Source: an uncultured Haliea sp.
GTDB taxonomy: Bacteria; Pseudomonadota; Gammaproteobacteria; Pseudomonadales; Halieaceae
Length of the DNA: 43,815 bases
Reading direction: 5' to 3'
Assembly: GCA_913061115.1 (NCBI GenBank)
Contig: CAJXTK010000006.1
Coordinates: forward strand, 1 to 43,815
Position numbers and translations under genes: made by a program. Position 1 is the first letter of the stretch. Each line of letters begins with the position of its first letter. Under the pieces are notes generated by a model, which saw only the letters and a list, made by a program, of their open reading frames with translations, ran no database searches and was not told the DNA's origin. Below are positions 23,182-31,172 of this stretch, piece after piece.

Positions 23182-25374
23182 TCACAACGTCTTGAGAAAA
23201 GTAACGAGGGCTAACCGCTCTGTAGCAGTGAGTGCGACATAAGCTTGCTTCGATACCTCAGCCTCGCCACCGTGCCAAAGGATGGCCTCGTCGAGGGTAC
23301 GGGCTCGCCCATCGTGTAGATAGGCCTCGCCCCCACTCACACCCGCGGTAAGACCAATGCCCCACAGGGGCGCGGTGCGCCATTCGCGACCGCTGGCATG
23401 GATCTCGTCCAGGGTCGAGGCCAGGCCCGGACCCATGTCATGCAGCAGTAAATCGGTGTAGGGGTGAATGGTCTGGTTACGCAGTTCGGCGTGAGGGTGA
23501 TACGCAGTGGTACCAAACGTATTGACATGGCAGTTGAGACAACCCGCGGCATCAAACAGTGCCTCACCGCGCAATGCGACGGGCTCGCCCAAGCCCCGTC
23601 TGGCCCGCACGCCCAGTAGAGAGATGTAGTCCGTCAGCGTGTCCAGGTGCTCGTCGGGCAACTCAGTGCCAGAGGCACCACAATCGGTCTGCGCCTGACC
23701 GCAGTCTGGATTTGAAAACGTTGAGGTCATCACGCCAAGATCGGTGTTCAAGGCGGATGCGACCTGATGCCGAACCGTTGCCTGTTCGGCCTTCCACCCA
23801 TAGCGTCCGAGGCGGGTGTGCCCACTTTCGGGATCACTGATACGGCTGACGCGCCCGGAAATACCGTCTCCATTCAGATCATTAGGATCCGCCAGTGCCT
23901 TGATATCGTCCTCTTTGATCGCTTCCAGCAAGCCCAGTCCCACCAGTTGCGGAGCAAGACGCGCTGAAAAATACTCTGGTTGCACCCCAGAAAATACGAA
24001 ACTGGGGCGGCGCAGACCGTTACTTTCTTGCCACGGCCCCAGTGTTACCCCCGCCTCGGGATTACCCATGCTGGACTCCGGCTGGAGTACCGCGCCGATC
24101 AATGGGTCGGGGTTGCCGTTCGCGTCTCCGACCTTGACGAGATAACGCTTCAGTGGCTGACCCACCGCAGGCGGCAGCGCGCGACCGTTGCGCGTGTGGC
24201 AGGAGACGCAGGAGTGGTTTACATAGTGATTACCAAGCAGTCCTGCCAGCGCGTCGAAGGGTGGATTTTGCGGAGATTCATTGTGCCCGCCATCCTCGAA
24301 GTCGGTGTGGTGTACCCTGCGCCCCAGAACGAAATTCTGGCCGTTGATGCTGGACAGGTTGGTCGCCATCTGCAGGAAGTGATTATCCGGCTCATTGGAA
24401 TATTCGTAGGGCAGGGTGGTTTCACCGCCTAGCCAACCCGTTGCAGATATTGGGAAGGAATCTTCCCGTTCTGTAGACAAATCACCGAATATGCCGCGGG
24501 TCTCCCAAGGCACGATCCCTTGTCCTACAATGTATAAGTAGGTCGTCCCATAATAGTTGTTGCGCCCGTTGGGTACGCCCTCTAAGAACTGACTCAATTC
24601 GAATTCGAGCCGATCTCCGATCTGAAGTGGCGCGTTCGTTTTGCTATTGTAAGACACGCTACGAGTATAATGAGTGTCATCAATTTGAGTCATGACCCCA
24701 TTGTTATGGTACTCCGCCACGGTGTTGATGCCGCGATAGAAAAAGCGCAGTTCTGCCTCGTTAGGACTCAGCTTCCACTGCGTGGTGACATTGAAGGTGA
24801 TCGTATTTCCTCCTCGGCCAATGGTGTCAACAATCTCGACAGCTGCCGTGCGATGCTCCCAGTAGAACGACAGATAGTGGTCATAGCTATGAAATTCGTC
24901 TTCACGCGCATGCCTGTCGCGCGCCCGGTCGGCAAAGCGGGTAATCAAGGCGGATGCGGTGGATATCTGCTGAGCGGGCGCCAAATTCGTCGTCGCATCA
25001 TACAGATCTGTAATCGGCGGAACAGCTGCGGAAAATTCAGTGAAGTATGCGACCAGAGGTGGCGCGGTATTACCCCAAAAATCTTGCACAGTCTTTGCAG
25101 GTACTGAAAAACCGCAATACTGTGTTTGCGGATTTGCGTGCTGACAGTTTCCCCAGCCTTCGAACTCCCATCCCGGACGCGGCAGGGCTTGGTAGATCTC
25201 GTCATATGCACCGCTGATATAATTTTCGGAGCAAGTGGGTGCGCCAGAATTGTATTCTTCCAGACTACAGTCGCGTTCCCCACTGGCAGAGAATATATCA
25301 CCTTCTCCGGCTATCTCCAGCGGGTGACTGCACCCTGCCATGCATGCCAGAGTAACAATAGCAAGTAGTCGCAT
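23182..25374 (-). CDS. Di-heme DUF1111 (COG3488) oxidoreductase lipoprotein with long N-terminal extension
   Basis: 730-aa lipoprotein with lipobox MAGC (lipidated Cys15). ATG 25374 follows GAGGAG. The C-terminal half is the DUF1111 di-heme oxidoreductase: GNHYVNHSCVSCHTRNG with heme site 389-393, GDGISGRVSRI, RYGWKAEQATVRHQVASAL, and second heme CLNCH (612-616), then YLHDGRARTLDEAILWHGGE. DUF1111 is related to MauG/bacterial cytochrome c peroxidases. The first ~370 residues are an unusual extension containing a cysteine-rich segment (GWEFEGWGNCQ, YCGFSVPA) and a beta-rich region (LRFFYRGINTVAEYHNN). It lies 109 bp upstream of the cytochrome c5 operon in the same direction and may share its transcript. 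Confidence 0.82.
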   Translation of the reverse strand: MRLLAIVTLACMAGCSHPLEIAGEGDIFSASGERDCSLEEYNSGAPTCSENYISGAYDEIYQALPRPGWEFEGWGNCQHANPQTQYCGFSVPAKTVQDFWGNTAPPLVAYFTEFSAAVPPITDLYDATTNLAPAQQISTASALITRFADRARDRHAREDEFHSYDHYLSFYWEHRTAAVEIVDTIGRGGNTITFNVTTQWKLSPNEAELRFFYRGINTVAEYHNNGVMTQIDDTHYTRSVSYNSKTNAPLQIGDRLEFELSQFLEGVPNGRNNYYGTTYLYIVGQGIVPWETRGIFGDLSTEREDSFPISATGWLGGETTLPYEYSNEPDNHFLQMATNLSSINGQNFVLGRRVHHTDFEDGGHNESPQNPPFDALAGLLGNHYVNHSCVSCHTRNGRALPPAVGQPLKRYLVKVGDANGNPDPLIGAVLQPESSMGNPEAGVTLGPWQESNGLRRPSFVFSGVQPEYFSARLAPQLVGLGLLEAIKEDDIKALADPNDLNGDGISGRVSRISDPESGHTRLGRYGWKAEQATVRHQVASALNTDLGVMTSTFSNPDCGQAQTDCGASGTELPDEHLDTLTDYISLLGVRARRGLGEPVALRGEALFDAAGCLNCHVNTFGTTAYHPHAELRNQTIHPYTDLLLHDMGPGLASTLDEIHASGREWRTAPLWGIGLTAGVSGGEAYLHDGRARTLDEAILWHGGEAEVSKQAYVALTATERLALVTFLKTL

Positions 25375-25491
25375 TGTATCTCCTCGTTTGGCAGGCTCGA
25401 GTAGCCATCCGCGTGGCGTAAACTTTAGTGTAAGAGGTATTCATAGGACATGCACCGTCATGGATCGTTCCCTAAATAGTCTCGAACCTCA

Positions 25492-25508
25492 ATTGATTGA
25501 GAATCAAT
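25492..25508. promoter_or_regulatory. Palindrome with partial Fur-box resemblance
   Basis: ATTGATT-GAG-AATCAAT (7-bp perfect arms). It lies between the stop of putP (25528, minus) and the start of the di-heme gene (25374, minus), 118 bp upstream of the latter. By eye about 11 of 19 positions agree with the Fur consensus. There is no T-run to make it a terminator. Iron control of a heme protein would make sense, but this is weak. Confidence 0.3.
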
Positions 25509-25527
25509 CGCGCGGCGGCAGCACGCT

Positions 25528-27021
25528 CTAGCTCAGCCTATGAGCCATCTCATCCTCCATGTCATTAAACGCACTAGTCGTGTCTTGTTGCGACTTTGTT
25601 AACAAGCTGACGATAAAAATAGCGATAACCCCAGCGAAAAATCCCGGCACTATTTCGTAGATGTAATCACTGGGTGTTTGATTGTTGATAGTGAAATCAC
25701 CGTAGATCCAAAACAGGACTGCACTGGCGCCCACTAAGATTCCAGCCAATGCGCCCTGCCTAGTCATTCTTGCCCAGAACAGACTCAATAACACCACGGG
25801 GCCAAATGCTGCGCCGAATCCGGCCCATGCATTGCTGACTAAGGATAGAATACTGCTGTCTCGATTATGCGCTAAAAATATGGCTAGCAAAGCAACTGCA
25901 ACAATAGAAAAGCGGCCGACAAGCACTAACTCGGTGTCATTGGCTTTTTTGCGTAAGAATGTGTGGTAGATGTCTTCAGTGAGAGAACAGGATGTGACTA
26001 ACAGTTGGGACGAAATGGTGCTCATAATTGCTGCTAGAATCGCAGCTAATAAAAAACCACTTACAAGGGGATCAAATAACGTATTGGATAAGAATATAAA
26101 TATGGTTTCAGGGTCACTAAGATTACCGTCGATGGATTTAATATAGGCTGCACCGACCAGCCCAACGGCGATCGCTCCCGTCAAAGAAATGATCATCCAG
26201 CTCATACCAATGCGACGGGCCACTTTTATCTCTCGAACGGACCTTATTGCCATAAAACGAACAATAATGTGTGGCTGTCCAAAGTACCCCAAGCCCCAGC
26301 TAGCGGCAGAAAGTATTCCCAATAGAGAGCCTCCGCCGAGAGTCAGCATCGCAGGGCTTAGTTCCATTAGGTAGTGCTGTGTCTGCGCTACACTGCCTAT
26401 CTGATTGAGGGTGACAATGGGAACCAAAATCAAGGCCAAAAACATGATGCAGCCTTGTACAAAATCAGTCGTACTGACCGCGAGGAAGCCGCCAAATGTA
26501 GAATAGGCTACGACGACACCAGCCGTGATGAAAAGGCCTAGTTCGTAGTTTAAGCCGAATGATGACTCGAATAATTTTCCGCCAGCAACAACGCCCGAGG
26601 TCGTATAAATGGCGAAGAAAATAATGATAACGACAGAGCTTAATATTCTAATCAGATGACCCCTGTCATCAAATCGGCGCTCAAAGTATTCTGGAATCGT
26701 AACAGCATCGTCCAGTAGCTCGGTAAACACCCGCAGCCTTGGCGCAACCAGTAAATAGTTCAGGTAGGCGCCGAGCGTCAGCCCCAATGCTATCCATGCA
26801 CTACTGAGCCCTGAAATATACATTGCTCCGGGTAAACCGAGTAACATCCAGCCGCTCATGTCTGACGCTCCCGCTGATAATGCGGTCACCGCTGGGTTTA
26901 AATTACGCCCACCGAGCATGAAGCCAGTCACGTCTCCTTTTGTTGCAGAGTAAGCGTAAATGCCGATAGAAAACATGGCGATAAAGTAAATCGCGAGAGA
27001 AATGTAGGCGCCAGATTGCAT
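25528..27021 (-). CDS. putP: Sodium/proline symporter PutP
   Basis: 497-aa inner-membrane transporter of the sodium:solute symporter family with about 12-13 hydrophobic segments. PutP-type marks are FMLGGRNLNPAVTALSAGASDMSGW near the N-terminus (shown only in part), LPGAMYISGLSSAW, TIPEYFERRF, FTTSGVVAGG-like YTTSGVVAGGKLFESSF, and GLGYFGQPHIIVRFMAI. ATG 27021 is preceded by CAGGAT. Function: Na+-coupled proline uptake. It appears to be a single gene with a 9-bp inverted repeat in its upstream region. The gene is more AT-rich than the neighbouring catabolic genes. Confidence 0.9.
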   Translation of the reverse strand: MQSGAYISLAIYFIAMFSIGIYAYSATKGDVTGFMLGGRNLNPAVTALSAGASDMSGWMLLGLPGAMYISGLSSAWIALGLTLGAYLNYLLVAPRLRVFTELLDDAVTIPEYFERRFDDRGHLIRILSSVVIIIFFAIYTTSGVVAGGKLFESSFGLNYELGLFITAGVVVAYSTFGGFLAVSTTDFVQGCIMFLALILVPIVTLNQIGSVAQTQHYLMELSPAMLTLGGGSLLGILSAASWGLGYFGQPHIIVRFMAIRSVREIKVARRIGMSWMIISLTGAIAVGLVGAAYIKSIDGNLSDPETIFIFLSNTLFDPLVSGFLLAAILAAIMSTISSQLLVTSCSLTEDIYHTFLRKKANDTELVLVGRFSIVAVALLAIFLAHNRDSSILSLVSNAWAGFGAAFGPVVLLSLFWARMTRQGALAGILVGASAVLFWIYGDFTINNQTPSDYIYEIVPGFFAGVIAIFIVSLLTKSQQDTTSAFNDMEDEMAHRLS

Positions 27022-27038
27022 TTTTTATCCTGAGGGTA

Positions 27039-27081
27039 ATGAACAGTTTCATCGTAGCACTCTATTGCCGTTACTGTTCAT
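27039..27081. promoter_or_regulatory. Inverted repeat upstream of putP
   Basis: Perfect arms ATGAACAGT (27039-27047) and ACTGTTCAT (27073-27081) with a 25-bp spacer. They lie 18-60 bp before the putP start codon. The arms could be two half-sites of a regulator or a leader hairpin; no regulator gene is adjacent. Confidence 0.35.
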
Positions 27082-27124
27082 CGTTACCGGGTAAAAAAAT
27101 CGTCTGGCGCCCTGTAGTAGATGG

Positions 27125-29365
27125 TTAGAAGAAAACGCGCACACCGAATATGATGTTCAGGCCTATTTGTGGCGCCTGGTCCTTGAGGTAGGACGTGCTG
27201 TTGCGGATACTTTCATCGAGCAAGTTTTGGCCCTTGAGGTAGATCTGCCATTCGAACTGATCCTGACCTGAACCGTTCAGTGCCAGCTCTGCGTTCAGCA
27301 GGTCATATCCCGGCGTGTCAGTTTCCAGCTCGGCGACATTGTTTTGATCGTAGGCGTGAATCCACAGTACATTAGCTGTCCAGTTCCCCTTATCCCAGTC
27401 CAGCCCCAGTGCGACGCGTTTTGGTGGCATCAGTGGCACATCGGTGTTGTCGGACAGTTCGCCGTCCACAACGTCAGCAAAGCTGAACACTTGCCAGTGT
27501 CCGAATTTACTTTCTTCGAAGTCGTAGCGTAGCTCGACTTCAGCGCCGACAAAGTCTGCATTTTGTTGAGACCAGACCAATACGGGGAGGCCTTCTTCTT
27601 CAAGCCCGGAGTCGGATTGATAAATATAGTCACTGAATTGGTCCATGTAGACCGTTGCGCTTCCGGAGAAGCGGCCTAGATCCAATCGTGCGCCACCCTC
27701 GACGTGCACAGTAGACTCCTTGCTTAGCGAAACATCGCCCACCTCGAACACCTGCGTAGCAATATGCGGGCCATTGGCATAGAGCTCTTCCACACCCGGC
27801 GCCCGCTCGGCGTAGGATACCGAGCCGGTAAGACCGACAGCGTCGCTAATAGTCCAAATGGTTCCAGCGGAAGCGCTAAAGGGCTGGAAGTCGGAGTCAG
27901 AGGAAGGACCTGTCGGGCCTTCTTCTAAAACGAGTGTGTTGGGCACCTTGATTTTGACATCCTCATAACGCAAGCCCAGATCAATCTGCCAGGCGTCGAA
28001 ATCGCCACGTTCAATCCAGAAAGCAGCCGTGGTCTTGGTGTTAGTGTTCGGTATAAATGCCTCGGCACCGACAGCAGAAAAATCGAGGTCGGTGTACTGA
28101 AATCCAAAGACACCCTGCCAGGCACCCCATGAATTGTGCTTCAGTTCAACACGTGTATTGGTACTGTCGCTCTCAAATACGGTACCAATCTCATCTCCTT
28201 CGAACTCGGTGTGCTTGTAGCTGGTGTCGACGAACCGCACCTTGAACTGCTCGAAGCCAGGCAAGGGATTGCTACCCGCCACTTCGGCTTCGGTGCGCTC
28301 AGTGCGAAGCCGGATAGTAACGGGGCCTTCTTCCTCTTCACTATGTTCTTCGTCACTATGTTCTTCGTCACTATGTTCTTCGTCGCTATGTTCTTCGTCG
28401 CCATGTTCTTCGTCACCATGTTCATCTTCATCGTGCTCTTCTTCATGCCCCCCGTGTTCATGGCCACCACCTGGAATGCCATAATCGGCCTTATATTCGT
28501 TGTAGGCAACACCGAAGCGCCACTGTTCGCCAATCCAACTCACACCAATGGTGCCACCTCGGTTCTTCAGGAAGCTATTTGCCAGCGTGCCATCATTACT
28601 GGATTCATCGCTATGCTCTTCCTCCCCTTCATGCTCGCCCTCGTCGTGGCCTTCTTCCTCATGCTCATCCTCATCCTCTGGGTAAAGTGCTGCTCGTCCG
28701 GGAATGTCATAATCGTTGGTACGGCGGTGGAACCCATCCAGATGAAGCGCAAAGGCGCCTTGACCCAAGTCTAGGCGTCCCGCGGCAAATTCTTCGTCGG
28801 CGGCCGTGTTACCTTGGACGGTGGCGCGTCCACTATAACCCTCCTCAGGAATGGCCTGAGGAATCGACGGCGTGACCATATTAACGACCCCACCGATAGC
28901 ACCTGACCCGAATAATAATGTTGCAGGCCCGCGCAGGACTTCGATCTGATCTGTCAGGAAAGGCTCAACGGATACCGCGTGGTCCTGGCTTACGGAAGAG
29001 GCATCACTGACAGCCAGGCTGTTGTTAAGGACACCTACGCGTGCGCCTTGTAATCCACGAATCACTGGTCGGCCGACATTTTCTCCAAAACTCGCGTTGG
29101 ACAAGCCGGGCATACGTGCCAGCGTTTCTCCCAGTGAACTTGCCAGTTGCCGACTCAGTGCTTGCCCTTCGAGCACGGTGGCAGATTGGGAGAGATCATT
29201 GGAATCGCGTCCTAACGGGTTGGCGGTAACAAGAACCTCTTCCAGCATTTCATGTTTATGCGGCGCTACGGCCTCATTGAGTGCGGGTTGTTGAGCCAGA
29301 CTTTGTGTGGGCATCAGATACCCAAACAGCGTCAGTGCGACGCTGCATCGTATTGAAATCGACAT
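27125..29365 (-). CDS. znuD: ZnuD-like TonB-dependent receptor with His/Glu-rich loops
   Basis: 746-aa outer-membrane receptor: signal peptide to about SLAQQP, then plug domain (LEEVLVTANPLGRDSNDLSQ, MPGLSNASFGENVGRPVIRG, IEVLRGPATLLFGSGAIGGV), then a 22-strand-type barrel ending NIIFGVRVFF. Two barrel loops are extremely rich in His and Glu/Asp: one near residues 225-260 and a longer one near 300-350 built from EEHSD/EEHGD repeats. Such loops and the overall pattern fit ZnuD-type zinc (or other divalent metal) receptors. It is downstream of a DUF2946 gene (82 bp) in the same direction, and next to a decayed metal-binding RiPP locus. Metal specificity is inferred. Confidence 0.83.
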   Translation of the reverse strand: MSISIRCSVALTLFGYLMPTQSLAQQPALNEAVAPHKHEMLEEVLVTANPLGRDSNDLSQSATVLEGQALSRQLASSLGETLARMPGLSNASFGENVGRPVIRGLQGARVGVLNNSLAVSDASSVSQDHAVSVEPFLTDQIEVLRGPATLLFGSGAIGGVVNMVTPSIPQAIPEEGYSGRATVQGNTAADEEFAAGRLDLGQGAFALHLDGFHRRTNDYDIPGRAALYPEDEDEHEEEGHDEGEHEGEEEHSDESSNDGTLANSFLKNRGGTIGVSWIGEQWRFGVAYNEYKADYGIPGGGHEHGGHEEEHDEDEHGDEEHGDEEHSDEEHSDEEHSDEEHSEEEEGPVTIRLRTERTEAEVAGSNPLPGFEQFKVRFVDTSYKHTEFEGDEIGTVFESDSTNTRVELKHNSWGAWQGVFGFQYTDLDFSAVGAEAFIPNTNTKTTAAFWIERGDFDAWQIDLGLRYEDVKIKVPNTLVLEEGPTGPSSDSDFQPFSASAGTIWTISDAVGLTGSVSYAERAPGVEELYANGPHIATQVFEVGDVSLSKESTVHVEGGARLDLGRFSGSATVYMDQFSDYIYQSDSGLEEEGLPVLVWSQQNADFVGAEVELRYDFEESKFGHWQVFSFADVVDGELSDNTDVPLMPPKRVALGLDWDKGNWTANVLWIHAYDQNNVAELETDTPGYDLLNAELALNGSGQDQFEWQIYLKGQNLLDESIRNSTSYLKDQAPQIGLNIIFGVRVFF
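28338..28427 (+). repeat. 15-bp tandem repeat, six units, inside the TonB receptor gene
   Basis: Six consecutive 15-bp units starting TCACTATGTTCTTCG (28338, 28353, 28368, 28383, 28398, 28413). The first three are identical, the next two differ by one or two bases and the last is degenerate. On the coding (minus) strand each unit encodes five residues of the EEHSD/EEHGD type. Unit gain or loss keeps the reading frame, so the metal-binding loop length can vary. Confidence 0.85.
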
Positions 29366-29447
29366 AGTTTCATTCTCTCATATTAACCAAGCACCGCTTA
29401 AAGCGGTACCAAAACCTAAGGTTGGATCAGTTGGGTTTTACGGTGTT

Positions 29448-29741
29448 TCAGAGAGAAGCAGGCGGGGCCCGGGCGAGGTATTTATTGCGGTGGGAAATGA
29501 GTACAGCGACTACTGGCTGGGTCAGGCCGACGGCACAGGCAGCGGACAACTGCGGTAAATCAGAATTCGCGCTGACAGCAGCACCTAAGCTGTGCCCGAT
29601 TAGACAGACTGAGCATAGGTGCGAGTCGAGCGAGTGCCCAGCGCTTTGCTCGTGTGCATTAGCAATGCCCTGCGAAGCTAATAGCAACAGCAATAAGGCG
29701 AGGCGCAGGTTGCGACCAAAAAGGTTGAGAGACATTCGCAT
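29448..29741 (-). CDS. DUF2946-like small exported protein
   Basis: 97-aa protein with a strong signal peptide (LRLALLLLLLASQGIANA). The DUF2946 hallmark follows: HSLDSHLCSVCLIGHSLG, a His/CxxC/His cluster suited to metal binding. ATG 29741 (or 29735 two codons later) starts the protein; no clear ribosome site. DUF2946 proteins are typically found beside copper/zinc TonB receptors, as here with the ZnuD-like gene 82 bp downstream. It is divergent from the hvfA remnant. Role unknown; probably a periplasmic metal-binding accessory. Confidence 0.72.
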   Translation of the reverse strand: MRMSLNLFGRNLRLALLLLLLASQGIANAHEQSAGHSLDSHLCSVCLIGHSLGAAVSANSDLPQLSAACAVGLTQPVVAVLISHRNKYLARAPPASL

Positions 29742-29807
29742 GCGCGCATTTTTAGCATATTTGAAACAATAGCTCAAGAGGATAGTTGAGCCAGTCAAAT
29801 TTGTATG

Positions 29808-30102
29808 ATGAATCGATTCGCAAAATCGTGTGTATCGGTTCGCGTTACAACGCGATAGTCAGGTGACCCCGCTGCAACGCATGCTGGCTGCTAACCCTTT
29901 TTCGGCACAGCAATTAAGTGGCGGCTACGACCTGGCTAGCTATGGCAAAGACGCTGGAGGCTCTTGCGGTGAAAACAAAGCTGAAGGCGCTGATGGCGAT
30001 GAGAAAAAAGCTGAAGGCAAGTGTGGCGAAGGTAAGTGTGGTGCAGGCGAGGAGTCATGCCTGAGTCCGACCGAGGGCTGGCGGGAGCCGGTCTCGGGTT
30101 AA
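29808..30102 (+). pseudogene. hvfA: Decayed HvfA-type RiPP metallophore precursor
   Basis: The frame from 29830 reads LAANPFSAQQLSGGYDLA followed by AEGKCGEGKCGAGEE. This is the mature N-terminus plus EGKCG repeats typical of HvfA (MNIO-modified copper-binding precursors). The expected signal peptide is not in this frame. An ATG at 29808 (or 29805) begins MNRFAKSCVSVRVTTR and stops at TAG 29856-29858 in another frame, so the leader appears frameshifted. The 3' end runs 46 bp into the next gene. Cysteines: one in GGSCGEN, two in the EGKCG pair, one near the end. The peptide probably is not exported. Confidence 0.65.
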
Positions 30103-30608
30103 GGCGGGCTCTATTGAGCCCGCTATTAGCAGCAGACGAGGAAGTGGTTGATTTTTTAGAAGTGGCGCCGGAGAACTGGATTGGAGTGGGTGGCCGCTTG
30201 GGTAAGCAGTTTCGGAACATTGCCGAGCGATACACTATCGCCTTACATGGATTGTCACTGGATATTGGTGGTCCTGACCCTATCGATACCGAGTTAGTGA
30301 GGTCAGTTCGGCAATTGATCACCACAATAAAGGCCCCTTTTTACAGCGAGCACTTGAGTTATTGTGCAGCCGATGGGCATCTTTATGACTTGCTGCCTAT
30401 TCCCTTCACTGAGGACGCGGTGCGCTTCATGGAACTAAACTCATCCACAGCGAGATTATTGGAGCTGTTGCGAGACAATGTCAACGCTACGGGGCGCGAG
30501 ATTTTATCTCAATTGGCGGGTGAGCTGGGTATGCCAACCGAAGCGGTGCTGGGGTTTGGCAGTGAATTACTCGACGATTTGGCAAAACAGTCTATCATTG
30601 GATGCTAG
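30057..30608 (+). pseudogene. In-frame fusion remnant: N-terminus of HvfB (MNIO/DUF692) joined to C-terminus of HvfC (DUF2063-like)
   Basis: 183-aa frame with ATG 30057 after an excellent ribosome site (GCGAGGAG). Residues 1-123 match the start of MNIO/DUF692 enzymes: GAGLGLRRALLSPLL, VDFLEVAPENWIGVGG, LHGLSLDIGGPDPID (His64), YSEHLSYCAADGHLYDLLPI (His99). Around residues 123-127 (30423-30440) it switches to ELNSSTARLLELL, TGREILSQLAGELG and LGFGSELLDDL, the end of the HvfC partner. Normal HvfB is about 280 aa and HvfC about 250 aa. The deleted part of HvfB holds most remaining metal ligands, so catalysis is very unlikely. No DoxX-type HvfD follows. Confidence 0.7.
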
Positions 30609-30771
30609 CCACTTAACGGGACGGTATGATTAAAAGTGTCGCGTGAGCGCCTGCACACGCCAGTGATGCCCTCCGTATATCGTCAGCCATGCATTCCTCT
30701 GTTACGGATTTAATCTAAGCCACTGCGACTTCAAAGACATTGTGCCTGAGCGAGGTATTATCGTTAGTCGA
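30609..30771. other. Intergenic stretch after the Hvf remnant
   Basis: 163 bp with no protein-like frame or RNA-like structure recognised. A DoxX gene, expected in complete Hvf loci, is absent. Confidence 0.5.
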
Positions 30772-30792
30772 AAAGGGTAAGGTTGTGACCTT
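30772..30792 (-). terminator. Weak intrinsic terminator candidate
   Basis: On the minus strand AAGGT-CACA-ACCTT is followed by ACCCTTTT, directly after the stop of the 30793-31101 gene. The stem is only 5 bp, hence low confidence. Confidence 0.35.
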
Positions 30793-31101
30793 TTAAGGAG
30801 TTACTGAAGTCTGGAGTTCGTCCATATACTCTGGCTTGACCTGCTCTTCTTCTAATTCTGGTTCCTCTAGCAGTGGTATCTGGCTAGGCTCAATGACGGG
30901 GTCACCGCGTTCGGTTAGCACTGACGCAATGACTTCACCGCGCAACTCAACATCCTTGGAGCTGAGCTCAAACAGCGTATTAATGGCATCGTCTTCATGC
31001 TGGGTGCGCATTACCGAGCGAGGAACTGATCCGTCCACCCACGCTTTGGATTTCCCCCAGTAGTGCCCGAGTTGATTCCGAACAACAAATATGTCAGTCA
31101 T
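30793..31101 (-). CDS. Conserved hypothetical protein
   Basis: 102-aa acidic protein starting MTDIFVVRNQLGHYWGKSK. The N-terminal half (YWGKSKAWVDGSVPRSVMRT, EDDAINTLFELSSKDVELRG) looks like a compact folded domain. The C-terminal half is Pro/Glu-rich and probably disordered (LLEEPELEEEQVKPEYM). There is no signal, membrane segment or cysteine. I do not recognise a named family. GAGGACAG lies about 12 bp before ATG 31101. It is downstream of the DnaJ-like gene in the same direction (71 bp) and may share its transcript. Confidence 0.65.
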   Translation of the reverse strand: MTDIFVVRNQLGHYWGKSKAWVDGSVPRSVMRTQHEDDAINTLFELSSKDVELRGEVIASVLTERGDPVIEPSQIPLLEEPELEEEQVKPEYMDELQTSVTP

Positions 31102-31172
31102 GGCAGTGGTCTGTCCTCAAAAAATCCGCGCGCCAGTGTAAGCATTTGAAAGGAATGTTGCTAGTGTTGGCG

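Noticed and set aside
28338-28427. Regular repeats considered as a CRISPR array
   Set aside because: The 15-bp units are directly adjacent with no spacers and lie in a coding frame; no cas gene is near.
28136-28774. Long plus-strand frame (212 codons) that looks like a polytopic membrane protein
   Set aside because: It is antisense to the His/Glu-rich region of the TonB receptor. Reversed GAA/CAT-rich codons read as Phe/Met/Val, giving a false hydrophobic pattern.
30057-30608. A complete MNIO (HvfB) enzyme
   Set aside because: The protein leaves the DUF692 family after about residue 123 and is 183 aa rather than about 280 aa, so an intact enzyme is excluded.
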